Assembly: GCA_015661045.1 (NCBI GenBank)
Contig: JACVQG010000003.1
Span: 1-16,262 of the forward strand
DNA length: 16,262 nucleotides
From: Dehalococcoidia bacterium
GTDB lineage: Bacteria; Chloroflexota; Dehalococcoidia; JACVQG01
Direction: 5' to 3'
In this document: in pieces, positions 6,773-14,420 of the stretch
Layout of the letters: each line of letters begins with the position of its first letter
How positions within the stretch are numbered: the first letter of the stretch is position 1
Translations under genes and position numbers: made by a program
The notes under the pieces: model-generated
Databases searched by the model: none
Seen by the model: the letters and a program-made list of their open reading frames with translations, nothing else
Told to the model about the DNA's origin: nothing

Positions 6773-7981
6773 ATGCGGTATAAATACGTAGCCTATAACA
6801 GCACAGGAGAAGAAACTGCCGGTGTGATAGAGGCAGATTCCCAGGAACGAGCAGAGGAACTTCTCTGGCAATCCAATCTGACAATCAGCCGTATATCCAA
6901 AATAGCAACAGCGGTCAGCCTGGATGAAATTTTACCCACGATATTTGGCGTCAAACGCCAGGACCTGGTAACCTTCAGCCGTGATATGGCTTCCTTGATA
7001 GGATCCGGCATACCGTTACTACAAGCTCTGCGCATGCTAAGGGATCAAACAGGGAAAGCCAGTTTAAGGCGTGTATTGGTAGAGATATTAACCTCGCTGG
7101 AATCAGGTAATTCTTTTTCTCAATCCTGTGCTAAACATCCGGCTGTTTTCCCACCGCTATTTTTACGGCTTATAGAAATAGGTGAGGAAATAGGGAGCCT
7201 GGAACTGGTTTTCCGTCAAATCACCAACCATTATGAAAAAGAGCTGTTGCTGGGAGCGCGTATCCGTGGCGCTCTTACCTATCCTATTATGGTCATTTTG
7301 CTAGCCATATCCGCCATCCTCATAATGGTAAATTTTGTAGTACCCGCTATGATGGGATTATTCACGGAATTCAAAGCCCAGCTACCTCTTGTAACCCGTA
7401 TCCTGATAGCTGTCGCTGGATTACTTAAAACCTATGGGCCCCAGGTATCCGTGGGTATAGCATTAGTGTCAGTTTTAACTTATGTCTATCTAAAGACACC
7501 AACTGGAAAGCGGCGTAAGGATTATTTTTTTATGGGAATGCCGGTAGTCGGACAGATTGTGCGTAAGTTAAATATCGGACGCATAGCCCGGACTATGGTT
7601 ATCATGCAACGGGCAGGCGTACCTTTGACCGAAATCCTGAAAGTGTTGGTCCAAACAACCCAGAATATAGCTTTCAAAGAAGCATTGACTGAGGTTGAGA
7701 AGGCAGTACGGCAGGGAAAATTGCTTTCGCAGGCGTTCGGGTCCCAGCCCCTATTCACTCCATTACTTGTCCAGATGATATCGGTTGGGGAACAAACCGG
7801 CCGCCTGGAGACCAACATGGAAACACTGGCTAATTATTATGAGCAAGAGACTGACAGGGCGATTAACCGTGCTACAGAACTAATAGAGCCTGTTATGATA
7901 CTTGGCGCCGGCGGACTGGTAGGCTTTATCGCCGTATCTATTATTACTCCGATGTACGGCATCATTAATCAAATAGAGTAG
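6773..7981 (+). CDS. pilC: Type IV pilus inner-membrane platform protein
   Basis: A polytopic membrane protein of the GspF/PilC family that sits above the PilB hexamer and passes its rotation to pilin insertion. The start MRYKYVAYNSTGEETAG is the normal family opening. Two T2SSF domains are seen. The first begins at about LVTFSRDMASLIGSGIPLLQ and ends in the transmembrane segment ALTYPIMVILLAISAILIMV. The second begins at about IARTMVIMQRAGVPLTEILK and ends in ILGAGGLVGFIAVSIITPMY. A middle transmembrane segment (VSVGIALVSVLTYVYL) separates them. The length of 402 residues is normal. I prefer ATG 6773 over GTG 6761, because the family normally begins at this residue and the TATAAT at 6745 would start transcription near 6757. 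An eight-base gap leads to pilN, so the genes are co-transcribed. Confidence 0.95.
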   Translation: MRYKYVAYNSTGEETAGVIEADSQERAEELLWQSNLTISRISKIATAVSLDEILPTIFGVKRQDLVTFSRDMASLIGSGIPLLQALRMLRDQTGKASLRRVLVEILTSLESGNSFSQSCAKHPAVFPPLFLRLIEIGEEIGSLELVFRQITNHYEKELLLGARIRGALTYPIMVILLAISAILIMVNFVVPAMMGLFTEFKAQLPLVTRILIAVAGLLKTYGPQVSVGIALVSVLTYVYLKTPTGKRRKDYFFMGMPVVGQIVRKLNIGRIARTMVIMQRAGVPLTEILKVLVQTTQNIAFKEALTEVEKAVRQGKLLSQAFGSQPLFTPLLVQMISVGEQTGRLETNMETLANYYEQETDRAINRATELIEPVMILGAGGLVGFIAVSIITPMYGIINQIE

Positions 7982-7989
7982 GTATATTA

Positions 7990-8580
7990 ATGGTTACCAA
8001 TGCCCGACAAAAACAGCGGCTAAATATCCCTGATATTGATATTATTCCGGCGGAGTACAAGCGCCCGGCAATAAGTAGCCTCAGTTTGCTCCTTATCATT
8101 TTAATCATCGGGTCGGCGTTTGGCCTCTATAAACTATTACCGCTCCGGATTCAAGCTAATGTTGAACGGGCATCTCTTGACAGCAGGCTGGCAGCCGCAC
8201 AGCAGGAGATAAAGGGCCTTCAGGGATTGGAAGCCCAGGTAAAAGAATTGAAGGACTCCGTGGAGAAGCTTGAAAATAGAAAAAAGGAATCCGTATCAGC
8301 CTGGGAAATATTTATAAAACAACAGGTTAAATGGCGCCTTCTTCTCGATGGAATTCAAGGGACAATTCCCCAAGGAGTAACCATAGATTCCATAATCCAA
8401 AAAGATTCCGGGGTAGTTGTACATGGATTGGCCCCTAATCTCAATTCAGTATTGACTTATGCAAACGCCCTACGCAATCTGGGGTTAACCCAGGATCTGG
8501 GTGTAACATATGAAATCCGTCCCGAGGGAAATATATCTTTCAACCTCAACATGGTTATCAACCCCGGAGGAAAGCTATGA
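7990..8580 (+). CDS. pilN: PilN-like type IV pilus alignment protein
   Basis: A bitopic inner-membrane protein of the PilN type. In the family a short cytoplasmic tail binds PilM and the periplasmic part pairs with PilO. Here the tail carries DIDIIPAEYKRP (about 15-26), which corresponds to the family's INLLP-type PilM-binding motif. A transmembrane helix follows (about 28-51, SSLSLLLIILIIGSAFGLYK), then a coiled coil (about 55-100), then a small mixed alpha/beta domain with WRLLLDGIQGTIPQGVTIDSI, typical of PilN. The length of 196 residues is normal. The ATG at 7990 lies eight bases after the pilC stop, and the TGA stop overlaps the pilO start as ATGA. The gene order C-N-O-M differs from the usual M-N-O-P-Q. 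Confidence 0.88.
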   Translation: MVTNARQKQRLNIPDIDIIPAEYKRPAISSLSLLLIILIIGSAFGLYKLLPLRIQANVERASLDSRLAAAQQEIKGLQGLEAQVKELKDSVEKLENRKKESVSAWEIFIKQQVKWRLLLDGIQGTIPQGVTIDSIIQKDSGVVVHGLAPNLNSVLTYANALRNLGLTQDLGVTYEIRPEGNISFNLNMVINPGGKL

Positions 8581-9203
8581 AGCAATCCTCGCCTTCACGC
8601 CCTGTCCAACCAGGTAGTATTCAAGCCTCGTTTGCCAAGATGAAACCCTACGAACGAGTAATCCTGATTTCCGGATTAGCTCTTTTAATTGTTACGGGAT
8701 TTCTGTTCCAGAACTACCGTCAAGCTCAAGCCAGGAACGATAAACTCAGCAAACAGGTGGTATCGGTGGAGCGAACAGCATCTAATCTTAAAAAGGAGTT
8801 TGATGTAGCTGTATTAGAAAAAAAGAAGGCCGAAATTAACCAGGAACTATCCGGCCCAGGGAATCCATGGCATAAAAACTTTGAATCACTGGATGTTGAC
8901 AACCTGATAACCACATCTGCCGTGCAAACCAAAGTGGAGGTAGTTAAATTAACCCTGGGAAAGGCATCTAAACAGAAAATTGGCAACGTTGAGGCTAATA
9001 TCGAACTGAGAAGTGTACAAGTTAGAGGTGAACTGGCTAATATTGTCCGTTTTATCGACCAGATTGAGAGAGGTCCCCTTTCAGCATTACACCTGGATAA
9101 CATCCAGATAAACCAGGTAAAAGGGATATGGGTTGGTAATCTCGAAATCGGACTCTGGTATGCTGCACCGCAGGGAGGCGATGATGCCGGAAGAAAAGGA
9201 TAA
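8577..9203 (+). CDS. pilO: PilO-like type IV pilus alignment protein
   Basis: A bitopic protein partnering PilN. A basic cytoplasmic tail leads to one transmembrane helix (about 28-46, VILISGLALLIVTGFLFQNY), a coiled coil (about 47-90), and a ferredoxin-like extracytoplasmic domain with VQVRGELANIVRFIDQIE, the conserved PilO fold segment. The length of 208 residues is normal. The start overlaps the pilN stop by four bases (ATGA), which indicates translational coupling. The 3' end overlaps the start of the pilM-like gene by about 20 bases. The identification rests on topology, position and the fold segment, since this family is weakly conserved in sequence. Confidence 0.85.
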   Translation: MKQSSPSRPVQPGSIQASFAKMKPYERVILISGLALLIVTGFLFQNYRQAQARNDKLSKQVVSVERTASNLKKEFDVAVLEKKKAEINQELSGPGNPWHKNFESLDVDNLITTSAVQTKVEVVKLTLGKASKQKIGNVEANIELRSVQVRGELANIVRFIDQIERGPLSALHLDNIQINQVKGIWVGNLEIGLWYAAPQGGDDAGRKG

Positions 9204-10689
9204 TCCCCGGAAAGAGAATGGAGAGCTGTCTCTAGAAGAGCAGCTTCAATCTCTGCTGAGGGGACTCCCCGTTAAACCTACAGACGAAGACACGTTAAAC
9301 GAGAAGGAACCTGCGCCGGAAACTCCGCAGGCTGAATTGGCCGCGCCTCCTCCGCCGGTAAAAGAAATACCTCCCGCCCCGCAACAGATAACACCGTTAC
9401 CAATGCCTGCCGAGATGAAAGCGGACCCTCCCGCTCAATCCACCCCTCTTGCAGACCCCGTAGGTCGGGATACCGTTCATAAACCTTTAACCGATAGCGC
9501 TACAAGCCCCCTTACAGAGGAGTTAGCTGCTTTATTTGGCGGAGCGCCCCAAACACCGGGCACAACCCCGACAGGTCGGGGCATTCCACCTGCTCCTATA
9601 CCACCCAATATCCCCCCGAGGGGAGCCGTTCCCGGCAGACCCCCTATTTCGGAAACTGTAACACGATCGCCTGCTCCCCCTCCACCTCACCTGGTAGCCG
9701 AAACGATATCACCCCCCGCCACCGAGGCATTCCAAGCTTCGCCGGGAGTAGAACTAGCCTTTAAAGACGAGGTCATAAAAGGCCCCAAACCCGTAAGGCC
9801 CTTTTTGGGGTTAAGAATGCTACAGAAACACATCATATCCGTTAGTATCGAAGGGGCAAATCTGCGGATAGTAACCCTTGCCGGCAACTCCATAGAGACC
9901 TGGGCATCTGTGCCTGTTGACACTCAATTCTTGCGTGAGGGGTACATAGTCAATGTTCCGGGCATGGGAGAGGCTATATCTAAAGTATTGCAGTCTCTTA
10001 ATATCGGACCAGGAAATGTGGTCTGTAGCTTCACATCATTGGGATCGATTACACGGATTTTACAATTACCCCAATCTGCTAAAAAAGATCTGGCTAACAT
10101 CATTCCCCGCGAGCTGCGGAGGGCATCCGTCAATATAGATAACTATACCCTTTATTGGAGAATTCTGCCTATTAATCAAGGTCCACTGCAAGTGTTTATA
10201 TTAGGTGTACCTAAAGAACCGATGGTGGCAATGCTGGAGGCCCTCCGGATAACAAAACTAAAGCCGACTGCTATTGAACTCAAACCGCTAGCCCTGGCCA
10301 GGGCAGTAAACAAGAAAGACGCTATTATCGCTCATGGCGAGAGGGACTCTCTGGAGCTAACGCTGGTAGTAGAAGGCGTGCCCAGCCTGATACGCAGTAT
10401 TTATTTAGGACTTGAAACCACCCCCGATCAGGTTGTTTCCCGGCTTATCGAGGAACTGGAAAGCACTATCTACTTTTATAATAGTAACCACCGGGAAAAA
10501 CCTCTGGACCCTCAGATTCCTGTTTACATTACCGGTGAAATTGCCGGCTTTCAGAATCTGATCGGTAAAGGACAGATTCCAACTCTGGACCGCAATATCG
10601 CCCCGTTAGAGCCGCCATTAAAACTCCCGAATGGCTTCCCCACAGCTATCTTTATGGTTAATATCGGGTTACTGTTAAAGAAGATTTAA
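9184..10689 (+). CDS. pilM: PilM-like protein with a 200-residue Pro-rich N-terminal extension
   Basis: A 501-residue protein in the place where a PilM (actin-fold cytoplasmic partner of PilN) is expected. Residues 1-200 are low-complexity and rich in Pro, Ala, Thr and Glu, probably disordered, with two similar short helical motifs: SLEEQLQSLLRG (16-27) and LTEELAALFGG (110-120). From about 205 an actin-like fold follows. Recognisable are HIISVSIEGANLRIV, ELRRASVNIDNYTLYWRILP, LKPTAIELKPLALARAV and IPVYITGEIAGFQNLI. The phosphate-1 loop has SIEG where family members have D-I-G, and the C-terminal G-G-x loop is reduced to TGE, so ATP binding may be lost. ATG 9184 has AGGGAGG five bases upstream; the adjacent ATG at 9181 is only two bases away. 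It overlaps the pilO end. The pilM assignment is by position and fold-like motifs. Confidence 0.75.
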   Translation: MPEEKDNPRKENGELSLEEQLQSLLRGLPVKPTDEDTLNEKEPAPETPQAELAAPPPPVKEIPPAPQQITPLPMPAEMKADPPAQSTPLADPVGRDTVHKPLTDSATSPLTEELAALFGGAPQTPGTTPTGRGIPPAPIPPNIPPRGAVPGRPPISETVTRSPAPPPPHLVAETISPPATEAFQASPGVELAFKDEVIKGPKPVRPFLGLRMLQKHIISVSIEGANLRIVTLAGNSIETWASVPVDTQFLREGYIVNVPGMGEAISKVLQSLNIGPGNVVCSFTSLGSITRILQLPQSAKKDLANIIPRELRRASVNIDNYTLYWRILPINQGPLQVFILGVPKEPMVAMLEALRITKLKPTAIELKPLALARAVNKKDAIIAHGERDSLELTLVVEGVPSLIRSIYLGLETTPDQVVSRLIEELESTIYFYNSNHREKPLDPQIPVYITGEIAGFQNLIGKGQIPTLDRNIAPLEPPLKLPNGFPTAIFMVNIGLLLKKI

Positions 10690-10699
10690 GACAGTTGCT

Positions 10700-10757
10700 A
10701 ACCCCTGTACGTAAAGGGGGCAGATTGTTTACCATAGTTAATAGTCTCAGGGGTTTT
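10700..10757 (+). terminator. Possible terminator with a second, competing stem after pilM
   Basis: AACCCCTG (10700-10707) and CAGGGGTT (10748-10755) form a perfect 8-bp stem directly followed by TT. An inner stem (GTAAA 10711-10715, TTTAC 10728-10732) is compatible with it. The same CCCCT arm can instead pair with AGGGG at 10715-10719, which would open the outer stem. Probably the end of the pilC-pilM transcript. The long loop and short T-run make it a weak intrinsic terminator. Confidence 0.4.
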
Positions 10758-10783
10758 CGATTCCGGGAAAGGATGTTGAGGCT

Positions 10784-10836
10784 GTAGTTTGAGATGATTT
10801 TGAAAAATCATCAGGCACGGCATGCCGTGCCACTAC
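10784..10836. repeat. GTAG/CTAC-bounded palindromic element with nested hairpin
   Basis: The element starts with GTAG (10784-10787) and ends with CTAC (10833-10836). Inside are two perfect inverted repeats. One is GATGATTT/AAATCATC (10793-10812). The other is the 18-base palindrome built on GGCACGGCA (10814-10831). It is intergenic between pilM and pilD. Its GTAG edge and palindrome match the element at 15034-15061 in form, though not in sequence. The edges recall REP elements, which carry a GTAG next to a palindrome and are handled by Y1 transposase-like (RAYT) proteins. No such gene is in this window. Confidence 0.6.
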
Positions 10837-10893
10837 AAAATTAAAATATCTTCCAAACAACAGGCAACAGCACAGTTTTTTTAACCGTTGGTG

Positions 10894-10899
10894 TATAAT
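10894..10899 (+). promoter_or_regulatory. Consensus -10 box upstream of pilD
   Basis: A perfect TATAAT 50 bases before the proposed pilD start codon. No good -35 is visible at 16-18 bases upstream. It could give pilD its own transcript, separate from the pilC-pilM unit, which seems to end near 10755. Confidence 0.35.
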
Positions 10900-10948
10900 T
10901 CAAAAAGACTTATATCTCTTTAGAAGATATTAAAACAGGAGCAGTAGC

Positions 10949-11710
10949 ACGGATAGCGCTTTTCCTTTAATTGTAGTTTTCATCGGAATTGCCGGTTTAT
11001 TGACGGGTAGTTTTCTCAATGTTATCATTGACCGCCTTCCCCGGGGCGTTTCTATCGTCCACCCGCCATCTCATTGCGATGGCTGTGGCCACCCCCTGTC
11101 GCCAATTGATTTAATACCGCTCTTGAGTTTTCTCTGGCTAAGAGGGAAATGCCGCTATTGCAAGGCAAAGCTATCTCTTCGCGTACCCCTGGTAGAGTTA
11201 GCCACAGGTATCGTCTTTGCACTCCTCGCTATGCTCTACGGAATATCCCTTCAATTGGTAATGTCCATTGTATACGCTGGACTTTTTATATCCCTGTTTG
11301 TCATCGACATGGAACATGGCATCCTGCCGGATAAAATAGTTTTTACGGGCATGGCCCTATCTCTGGGTTTTTCATTCCTGTGGACGGGGAGGGGGCCGGT
11401 AAACGCCTTAATCGGAGGAGGTGTTGGCTTAGGTCTCCTATTGATACCCTATATAATTTCCCGGAGAGGGATGGGATTGGGCGATGTAAAGTTAGCAGGA
11501 TTCCTGGGCCTGGCAACTGGCTTTCCATCGGTCCTTGTCGCACTATTGCTGGCTATTCTAGCCGGAGGGGCAGTAGCTATTGTGCTGGTATTATTCCGGA
11601 AAAAAGGCCGCAAGGATGCCATGCCTTTTGGCCCTTTTTTAGTAACCGCCGGCCTTATAGCCGTGCTGTGGGGCGAACCGTTATTAAAATGGTATTTAAG
11701 GCTGTTTTAA
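10949..11710 (+). CDS. pilD: Prepilin leader peptidase/N-methyltransferase, apparent ACG start
   Basis: An aspartic membrane protease (peptidase family A24) that cleaves the leader of type IV prepilins and N-methylates the new N-terminus. GSFLNVIIDRLPRG opens the methyltransferase region. The zinc site is CDGC with CRYC (CDGCGHPL and KCRYCKA). The catalytic aspartates are in FVIDMEHGILPD and in the GxGD motif MGLGDVKLAG. The first ATG/GTG/TTG-type codon is TTG 11000, which would cut off the first transmembrane helix. Upstream, in frame, lie 17 codons encoding DSAFPLIVVFIGIAGLL, a normal first helix. They begin at ACG 10949, seven bases after AGGAG (10937-10941), with an in-frame stop at 10931. 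Hence the start is ACG, or an ATG mutated or misread to ACG. The length becomes 253 residues. Confidence 0.93.
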   Translation, partial: TDSAFPLIVVFIGIAGLLTGSFLNVIIDRLPRGVSIVHPPSHCDGCGHPLSPIDLIPLLSFLWLRGKCRYCKAKLSLRVPLVELATGIVFALLAMLYGISLQLVMSIVYAGLFISLFVIDMEHGILPDKIVFTGMALSLGFSFLWTGRGPVNALIGGGVGLGLLLIPYIISRRGMGLGDVKLAGFLGLATGFPSVLVALLLAILAGGAVAIVLVLFRKKGRKDAMPFGPFLVTAGLIAVLWGEPLLKWYLRLF

Positions 11711-12118
11711 ATATAATTCCATAATCAGTGGATTGTACCCAGGGCTGTCCGCTTTGCGAGACTCTCGGATCCCGACCAGTCAGGATTCGGAGAAGCCCTG
11801 GGCATGGGGTTTTAATATCTATACCTCCCCGATGCATCGGGGGGGTACTGGACAAACCCCCAAGGTTTACAGCATGATGCCCGTTATTCAAATGCAGACG
11901 AAGCCCGAAATCCACGGATTATGGATAATTCTTGCCAGGCTTGACAAATTACCCTGCCAGCAATTACTCTAATGGCAAGTTACCTTCAAGCCTACATTCT
12001 TAATACTGCGGGCTGAACATATGGTTAATAATAATTCGGTAGTCTCGCTCGTTTTATAGCGGCGACCCGTGAAACGCCCCCAAACTAAAGTTTAATATTT
12101 AATTGAAAGGGTGAATAT
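11711..12118. other. 408-base gene-free stretch before the molybdoenzyme
   Basis: I see no convincing gene here on either strand. The left part (11738-11846) is a composite structured repeat, described separately. Further right is a 7-bp inverted repeat, CTTGCCA (11931-11937) and TGGCAAG (11973-11979). It encloses TTGACA (11941-11946), for which only a poor -10 exists. Near the next gene is AAACT/AGTTT (12082-12093), a two-base-loop palindrome in AT-rich DNA that could be an operator. The ribosome site AGGGTGA (12109-12114 region) stands four bases before ATG 12119. No tRNA or known riboswitch could be recognised. Confidence 0.5.
11738..11846. repeat. Composite structured repeat, copy 1
   Basis: An outer stem CCCAGGGCT (11738-11746) / AGCCCTGGG (11794-11802) encloses GACTCTCGGATCCCGACCAG and onward, with an imperfect inner stem. 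About 20 bases later comes CCCCGATGCATCGGGG (11827-11842), a perfect 16-base palindrome extendable to a longer stem. The same two parts in the same order, diverged, occur at 14685-14764. The common core is CCGC-TTT-CGGAG-CTCTCGG, then TCCCG-CC-AGTC-GGA, then CCCGATGC. Possibly a non-autonomous mobile element or a structured RNA. Confidence 0.55.
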
Positions 12119-14308
12119 ATGCCTAAAACAGCAGAGAAAATTATCACCACTGCCTGCAATAGCCATTGCGGCGGCTCTTGCGTCCTCAGGGCCCATGTTA
12201 AAGATGGTGTTATTACCCATATCGAGACTGATAACAGCGAGGAGCCTCAATACCGGGCTTGCCTACGTTGCCGGGCCTACCGGCAGCGCATTTATCACCC
12301 AGACCGCCTTCTTCATCCTCTGAAACGGGTGGGTGAACGCGGAGAGGGTAAATTCCAGCAGGTATCGTGGGACGAAGCCCTGACTACAGTAGCCAACGAG
12401 CTTAAACGGGTCAAGGAGACCTATGGTCCGGCGGCGATTCTCCTTCGAGGGTCCGGTGGTGATATAGGCTGGCTTCACGGATGGCGTTGCGTGGATGTCC
12501 TACTTAGCATGTATGGGGGGTTCTCACAGTCGTGGGCCTCTTCCTCGTATGAAGGGGGCAACTTCGCCACCGCCGCTACATACGGCTCCTTTCACACCCG
12601 CCATACCCGGGACGACCTGCTCAATTCTAAATTTATCATCATGTGGGGATGGGACCCGGGCAACTCCATACAGGATACCAATACCAGTTGGGTCCTGGCC
12701 CGGTGCAGGGAAGCCGGTATACCAATCGTCTGTGTTGACCCCCGTCACACCGAGTCGGCAGCCGCTTTTGCCCAGGAGTGGATGCCAATCCGCCCCAGCA
12801 CCGACGCCGCCGCACTCGTAGCCATGGCCTATGTAATAATAACGGAAAACCTTCATAACAAAGCCTTTCTGGACAAATACACATTTGGTTTCGATAAATA
12901 TCAAGATTATGTTCTGGGCAAAGAGGATGGTCAGCCCAAGACACCAGCCTGGGCAGAGGCCATTACGGGATCGCCTGCCTCAGCTATCGCCAATCTGGCC
13001 CGCAGATATGCCACTATCAAGCCAGCCGCCTTCATCGCCGGTATCGCTGCCGGGAGAACGGCCTTTGGAGAACAGTACCACCGGGCGGCTATGGCCTTGG
13101 CTGCTATGACAGGTAACATCGGCATCCATGGCGGCGACCCGGCAGGACGGAACTGGACGGGTCTGTTGGGATTCCCCTTCATGCGGCTGGGCCGCGGGAT
13201 GAATGGCGGGCCTAACCAGGTGGAGCAAAACCTGCCTCCGCGACCTTACTCCATGGTGACCAAGGGGTTCCATGCTCCGGGCCATATCCATATCGCCAAA
13301 ATCGCCGACGCCATACTGAAAGGCAAAGCCGGCGGCTATCACTCGGATATAAAGTTCTTTTATACAGTGAATACTAACTACCTCAACCAGCACCTCAATA
13401 TCAATAAGATTATCCAGGCACTGAAGAAGCTGGATTTCTATGTAACCCACGAGCAGTTCATGACCCCGACAGCCAAATTTGCCGATATCGTATTCCCCTC
13501 TAATACCTTCCTGGAGCGGAATGAGATTACCACAGGAGAGGGGTTCCCCAACTTTGGCTACATGAAAAAGGTGGTGGAGTCCCAGGGCGAATCCAAGTCT
13601 CACTTGCAGATATGTATCGAGCTTGCCAAAAAGATGGGAATAGAACATTATAGTGATTTAGAGGAAGAGGACTGGCTGCGGGAGATCGCTAAACCGAGCA
13701 TCATACCCAACTTTGATGAATTCAGGGAGAAAGGCTTCTATCGCGTGCCGCTCAAGGAACCGGTGGTGGCGTTCCAGAAGGAGATAGCCGATCCTGAGCA
13801 TAATCCCTTCCCCACCCCCTCGGGCAAGATTGAATTCTACTCGCAACGGCTGGCGGATATGAAACACCCGCAAATCCCGGCCATACCTGAATATATAGAG
13901 CCCTGGGAAGGCCCCAAAGACCCTTTGACTAAAAAATACCCGCTTCAGCTTATTGGCAGCCATAGCAAAATCCGGGCGTTATCTCAGAACCACCTTGTTC
14001 CCTGGCTCCGGGAATTGGTAAAGCAGTCCTTAATTATCAATAGCGTGGATGCCAAAGCCCGAGGTATAAAAACCGGTGATTTAGTGCGGATATACAACGA
14101 CAGGGGTGAGATAATTATCCCCGCGCAAGTCACTGAGAGATTAATCCCGGGTGTAGTTGATATACCCCAGGGGGCATGGTATGACCCCGATGAAAAGGGC
14201 ATAGACAGGGGCGGTTGTCCTAATGTGCTCACTCTGGATGCAATGTCGCCGGGAGGGGCCAATGTCACAAATACCGCCCTGGTGCAGGTGGAAAAGGTTC
14301 GAGACTAA
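12119..14308 (+). CDS. Molybdopterin oxidoreductase, DMSO-reductase family catalytic subunit
   Basis: A 729-residue Mo/W-bisPGD enzyme related to DmsA-type catalytic subunits. The N-terminal 4Fe-4S site is Cys13-x3-Cys17-x3-Cys21 with Cys48. The family segment YRQRIYHPDRLLHPLKRVG follows. The metal ligand is probably a serine in SSSYEGG (141-143 region). Cofactor-binding segments include IIMWGWDPGNS and VCVDPRHTE. The C-terminal cofactor domain (about 605-729) has DLVRIYNDRGEI and GGCPNVLTLD-like segments. The substrate cannot be told. It begins almost at the first cysteine with no twin-arginine signal, so it appears cytoplasmic. No FeS (DmsB) or membrane-anchor gene adjoins. In CLRCRAYRQ an extra Cys51 stands where glycine is usual. 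The start ATG has AGGGTGA four bases before it. Its third codon positions look richer in C than in the pilus genes, hinting at a different history. Confidence 0.92.
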   Translation: MPKTAEKIITTACNSHCGGSCVLRAHVKDGVITHIETDNSEEPQYRACLRCRAYRQRIYHPDRLLHPLKRVGERGEGKFQQVSWDEALTTVANELKRVKETYGPAAILLRGSGGDIGWLHGWRCVDVLLSMYGGFSQSWASSSYEGGNFATAATYGSFHTRHTRDDLLNSKFIIMWGWDPGNSIQDTNTSWVLARCREAGIPIVCVDPRHTESAAAFAQEWMPIRPSTDAAALVAMAYVIITENLHNKAFLDKYTFGFDKYQDYVLGKEDGQPKTPAWAEAITGSPASAIANLARRYATIKPAAFIAGIAAGRTAFGEQYHRAAMALAAMTGNIGIHGGDPAGRNWTGLLGFPFMRLGRGMNGGPNQVEQNLPPRPYSMVTKGFHAPGHIHIAKIADAILKGKAGGYHSDIKFFYTVNTNYLNQHLNINKIIQALKKLDFYVTHEQFMTPTAKFADIVFPSNTFLERNEITTGEGFPNFGYMKKVVESQGESKSHLQICIELAKKMGIEHYSDLEEEDWLREIAKPSIIPNFDEFREKGFYRVPLKEPVVAFQKEIADPEHNPFPTPSGKIEFYSQRLADMKHPQIPAIPEYIEPWEGPKDPLTKKYPLQLIGSHSKIRALSQNHLVPWLRELVKQSLIINSVDAKARGIKTGDLVRIYNDRGEIIIPAQVTERLIPGVVDIPQGAWYDPDEKGIDRGGCPNVLTLDAMSPGGANVTNTALVQVEKVRD

Positions 14309-14310
14309 GC

Positions 14311-14352
14311 GTGAGAGGTGGGAAATGAGAAGTGGGAGGTGAGAGACGGGAG
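14311..14352. repeat. Purine-rich 14-base tandem repeat, three copies
   Basis: Three adjacent 14-base units: GTGAGAGGTGGGAA (14311-14324), ATGAGAAGTGGGAG (14325-14338) and GTGAGAGACGGGAG (14339-14352). Each differs from the next at a few positions. Nearly all bases are purines on the plus strand. It starts directly after the stop of the molybdoenzyme gene and has no coding potential. Confidence 0.65.
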
Positions 14353-14376
14353 GAACCCGAACTCACAATATTCGCA

Positions 14377-14405
14377 TTGTAAAAATTTTCCAGATCAAAT
14401 AATAT
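14377..14405 (+). promoter_or_regulatory. Possible promoter for the ferritin-like gene
   Basis: TTGTAA (14377-14382) and TAATAT (14400-14405), each 4 of 6 to consensus, are 17 bases apart. The predicted start, near 14412, falls inside the ribosome site AGGAGG (14410-14415), so use of this promoter is doubtful, or the start lies a few bases earlier. Confidence 0.35.
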
Positions 14406-14420
14406 TTGCAGGAGGCTATT

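Noticed and set aside
12524..13648. Long minus-strand open frames inside the molybdoenzyme gene
   Set aside because: They are antisense shadows of a clearly conserved plus-strand protein and show no domain of their own.
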